A stretch of DNA of 64,000 nucleotides from Janibacter alkaliphilus (GTDB lineage: Bacteria > Actinomycetota > Actinomycetes > Actinomycetales > Dermatophilaceae): assembly GCF_013408565.1 (NCBI RefSeq), contig NZ_JACBZX010000001.1, positions 1,364,001 through 1,428,000 on the forward strand, given 5' to 3'. The translations under genes were made by a program, and so were the position numbers. Each line of letters starts with the position of its first letter. Within the stretch, counting starts at the first letter, position 1. Below the pieces are notes generated by a model. The model was not told the DNA's origin and made no database searches. It saw only the letters and a program-made list of their open reading frames with translations. Of this stretch, positions 61,966 to 64,000 are shown piece by piece.

Positions 61966-62658
61966 ATGAGCAAGAACCCGCTGGCACCGCTGAGCGACAA
62001 CCTCGGCGAGTACCTCAAGGAGCAGCGACAGAGCGCACGGCTCTCGGTGCGTCAGCTCTCCGACCTCGCGGGCATCTCCAACCCCTACCTCTCCCAGATC
62101 GAGCGCGGGGTGAAGCGGCCCAGCGCCGAGATCCTGCAGCAGATCGCCAAGGGCCTGTCGATCTCCGCCGAGACCCTCTACGTCCAGGCCGGGCTGCTCG
62201 ACCCCAGCGAGACCCCGGAGTCGGGCGGCAACGCCACCCGGACCGCGATCCGCTCGGACGCCGCGCTGACCAGCCGGCAGCGGCAGACGCTGCTGGAGAT
62301 CTACGACAGCTTCGTCGGCGCGACGAGCGAGCCGGCCGAGGCCGCCGTGCCGACCGCCGCGTCGAAGGCCCCGGCCACGACGCAGCCGGCCACGAAGAAG
62401 TCGGGCACGAAGAAGCCGGCTGCGAGGACGAGCGCCGGCACCAAGGCGAAGCCGGCGAAGAAGTCCACCGCCACGAAGGCGAAGAAGACCACGGCCAGCA
62501 CGGCCGGCACGACCTCGACGGGCACCTCCCGTCGACGCACCAGCGCCGCGGGCACCCGCTCCGCGACGACGAAGACCTCGGGCGCCACCGGAGCCGCCCG
62601 CACATCGACCAGCGGACGAGGAGCTGCCGCCGGTCGCAACCGAAGGAGTGACTCATGA
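61966..62658 (+). CDS. XRE-family HTH regulator with basic Ala/Lys/Thr tail (Rv0474-like)
   Basis: 230 residues. The XRE helix-turn-helix lies near 15-75: LGEYLKEQRQSARLSVRQLS, DLAGISNPYLSQIERGVKRP. Residues 75-120 contain LTSRQRQTLLEIYDSFVG. The last 110 residues are low-complexity Thr/Ala/Lys/Ser/Gly, like a histone H1 tail, and may bind DNA nonspecifically. In mycobacteria a similar HTH gene (Rv0474) precedes hbhA, as here. ATG 61966 is favoured by GGAAG; 61957 is possible. A perfect palindrome sits directly upstream. Confidence 0.85.
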   Translation: MSKNPLAPLSDNLGEYLKEQRQSARLSVRQLSDLAGISNPYLSQIERGVKRPSAEILQQIAKGLSISAETLYVQAGLLDPSETPESGGNATRTAIRSDAALTSRQRQTLLEIYDSFVGATSEPAEAAVPTAASKAPATTQPATKKSGTKKPAARTSAGTKAKPAKKSTATKAKKTTASTAGTTSTGTSRRRTSAAGTRSATTKTSGATGAARTSTSGRGAAAGRNRRSDS

Positions 62659-63314
62659 GCATCAGCACCACCGTCAAGAAGGTCGTCACCGACCAGGCCT
62701 ACGCCACCCTCGGCGCCACCGACCTCGCCGTCGAGCAGGTCCGCACCACCGGTGACCGGATCAGCGCCGCCGGCGCCGAGCTGGCCCCGGCCAAGGTCCA
62801 GGCCCGCGTGAAGTCGGCCCCGGCCGACGCCCGCACCTTCGTCGAGAAGGGCTACGCCGACCTGACCGACCGCGGCGAGAAGCTCGCCGAGCGGATCGCC
62901 AACCAGCAGTCCACCAAGGACCTGGTCAACCAGGCCGAGTCCACCATCTCCATGGGCAAGGGCTTCGTCACCACCGTCCGCAACGCGGTCGCCGAGGTGG
63001 AGCGCTCCGCCAAGGCCACCCTGACCATCGGCCGCAACCAGGCCGAGAAGGCCGCCGAGGGCGTCGCGGACAGCGTCGAGGTCAAGACCACCGACGGCAA
63101 GACCACCGTCTCGGTCGACGCCAAGAAGGCCGAGAAGGCCGTCGAGGACTCCGCCAAGGCCACCCGCACCGCGGCCAAGCGGACCTCCACCACCGCCAAG
63201 AACGCCTCCAAGAAGAGCAGCGCCGCGGCCAAGCGGACCACCACCTCGGCCCGCAAGACCGCCAACGCCTCGAGCAAGGCCACCAAGAAGGCCGCCGAGA
63301 AGGTCGGCGACTGA
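62655..63314 (+). CDS. HbhA-like heparin-binding/DNA-compacting protein
   Basis: 219 residues. A coiled-coil helical N-terminal two thirds (VEQVRTTGDRISAAGAELA, TFVEKGYADLTDRGEKLAER) and a Lys/Ala/Thr-rich C-terminus (residues about 160-219, AAKRTSTTAKNASKKSSAAA) as in mycobacterial heparin-binding hemagglutinin. No signal peptide. HbhA-type proteins bind sulfated glycans, membranes and nucleic acid; which applies here is unclear. GAAGGAG precedes the ATG, which overlaps the HTH gene by ATGA. Confidence 0.83.
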   Translation: MSISTTVKKVVTDQAYATLGATDLAVEQVRTTGDRISAAGAELAPAKVQARVKSAPADARTFVEKGYADLTDRGEKLAERIANQQSTKDLVNQAESTISMGKGFVTTVRNAVAEVERSAKATLTIGRNQAEKAAEGVADSVEVKTTDGKTTVSVDAKKAEKAVEDSAKATRTAAKRTSTTAKNASKKSSAAAKRTTTSARKTANASSKATKKAAEKVGD

Positions 63315-63372
63315 GCATCACCGACCCGGAGCCACCCCTGAGGCTCCTGCCAGGGCCGCTATCGTCGCTCGC

Positions 63373-64000
63373 GTGAGCGCGACCCCCGGCCCGCACCCCT
63401 TGGGCGACGCCCCCGCACTGGTCCACGTGACCCGCGGGGGCGTCGTCGAGTCCGTGCACCACGCCCGCCTCGTGGTGACCGGCCCGGACGGCCGCGCCAC
63501 CATCGAGCACGGCGCCGTCGCGGAGCCGGTGCTGCCCCGCTCCTGCCTCAAGCCGGTCCAGGCGCTGGCGATGGTCCGCCTCGGGCTCGACCTGCCGCCG
63601 CACCTGCTCGCCCTGGTCTGCGCCAGCCACTCCGCCGAGCCGGCCCACCGGGAGGGGGTCGCCGAGATCCTCGCCCGGGCCGGGCTGACCCCGGACGACC
63701 TCGGCAACGCCCCCGAGCTGCCGCTCGGCGAGGTCGAGCGGGCCCGCTGGATCGCCGCCGGCCGCGACCCCGAGCCGATCGCCCAGGACTGCTCCGGCAA
63801 GCACGCCGGGATGCTGCTCACCTGCCACCTGCGCGGCTGGCCCACCACCGGCTACCTCGACCCCGACCACCCGCTGCAGCAGGCCATCCGGGACACGGTC
63901 GCCGAGCGCTGCGGCCCGGTCACGGCCACCACCGTGGACGGCTGCGGGGCGCACCTCTTCGCCGTCCCGCTGATCGGCGTCGCCCGGGCGTTCGGCGGGC
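63373..64000 (+). CDS. asparaginase (thermolabile L-asparaginase family), 5' part
   Basis: 209 codons are visible before the window ends. Markers: HVTRGGVVESVHHARLVV, EPVLPRSCLKPVQALAMVR, LALVCASHSAEPAHREGV, and DCSGKHAGMLLTCHLRGW, which are conserved in the PF06089-type asparaginases, distinct from the E. coli AnsA/AnsB fold. GTG 63373 is 7 bases after TATCGT with no ribosome site (leaderless type). The C-terminus lies beyond the window. Expected role: asparagine to aspartate plus ammonia. Confidence 0.88.
   Translation, partial: MSATPGPHPLGDAPALVHVTRGGVVESVHHARLVVTGPDGRATIEHGAVAEPVLPRSCLKPVQALAMVRLGLDLPPHLLALVCASHSAEPAHREGVAEILARAGLTPDDLGNAPELPLGEVERARWIAAGRDPEPIAQDCSGKHAGMLLTCHLRGWPTTGYLDPDHPLQQAIRDTVAERCGPVTATTVDGCGAHLFAVPLIGVARAFGG

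Overview
The window is about 64 kb of very GC-rich, gene-dense DNA with frequent GTG starts, many 1-8 base start/stop overlaps and Actinobacteria-specific families (mycothiol synthase MshD, GlnR-type regulator, DUF3073, an HbhA-like protein, GuaB1, excalibur protein, sterol-carrier family protein). No rRNA, plasmid or phage genes are seen. The gene content fits a Micrococcales actinomycete, perhaps Intrasporangiaceae or Dermatophilaceae. The genus is my inference and is not proven by the sequence.

Layout. 1-12.4 kb: a purine block (end of purL, purF, purM) with a sterol-carrier-like protein, a Gfo/Idh/MocA oxidoreductase, a bile-acid/sodium symporter family protein, a LuxR-type regulator with a degenerate receiver, a LysR gene, a divergent MarR/MFS pair and DUF3073. 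12.7-28.3 kb: an antiporter lacking its last helix, then a surface polysaccharide locus: four glycosyltransferases, a TagGH-like ABC exporter whose ATPase carries three cell-wall-binding-repeat-like modules, a UDP-sugar dehydrogenase and WecB (together suggesting UDP-ManNAcA supply), and an acyltransferase-SGNH protein. 28.4-31.7 kb: a three-gene heme-peroxidase-type operon (catalase-like, unknown, DyP-like). 31.8-38.1 kb: an SGNH lipoprotein, tRNA-Glu/Asp/Phe, a PHP protein, GuaB1, DUF445 and an Abi-family defence protein. 38.3-44.7 kb: an acyltransferase, a GH13 enzyme, tRNA-Lys, an NmrA-like protein, a TetR regulator, glutathione peroxidase, an alpha/beta hydrolase and a sortase. 44.6-47.8 kb: a two-excalibur surface protein, then a crotonase/unknown gene pair flanked by two arrays of CCCGGG-centred palindromes. 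47.8-59.2 kb: phosphate and nitrogen: a possible structured RNA, DUF47-Pit, pstSCAB, a Nudix/histidine phosphatase, polyphosphate kinase, mshD and glnR. 59.3-64 kb: a membrane protein, nitrobindin, YgfZ, a HTH regulator coupled to an HbhA-like protein, and the start of an asparaginase.

How it fits together. Phosphate genes dominate 48-57.5 kb. PHO-box-like 11-bp direct repeats (GGTGAAC-type) lie upstream of both pstS and the DUF47-pit pair, in opposite orientation relative to their genes, suggesting opposite control by PhoP. The polysaccharide genes occupy four transcription units that can supply, assemble, acylate and export a cell-wall polymer. Several genes show a TANNNT hexamer 6-7 bases before the start codon and no Shine-Dalgarno, consistent with leaderless mRNAs.

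The least explained feature is the pair of mirror-image arrays (6 and 7 units, about 31 bp spacing, close to three helical turns) bracketing the crotonase/unknown gene pair at 45.9-47.8 kb, followed directly by a 14-bp-stem RNA candidate.
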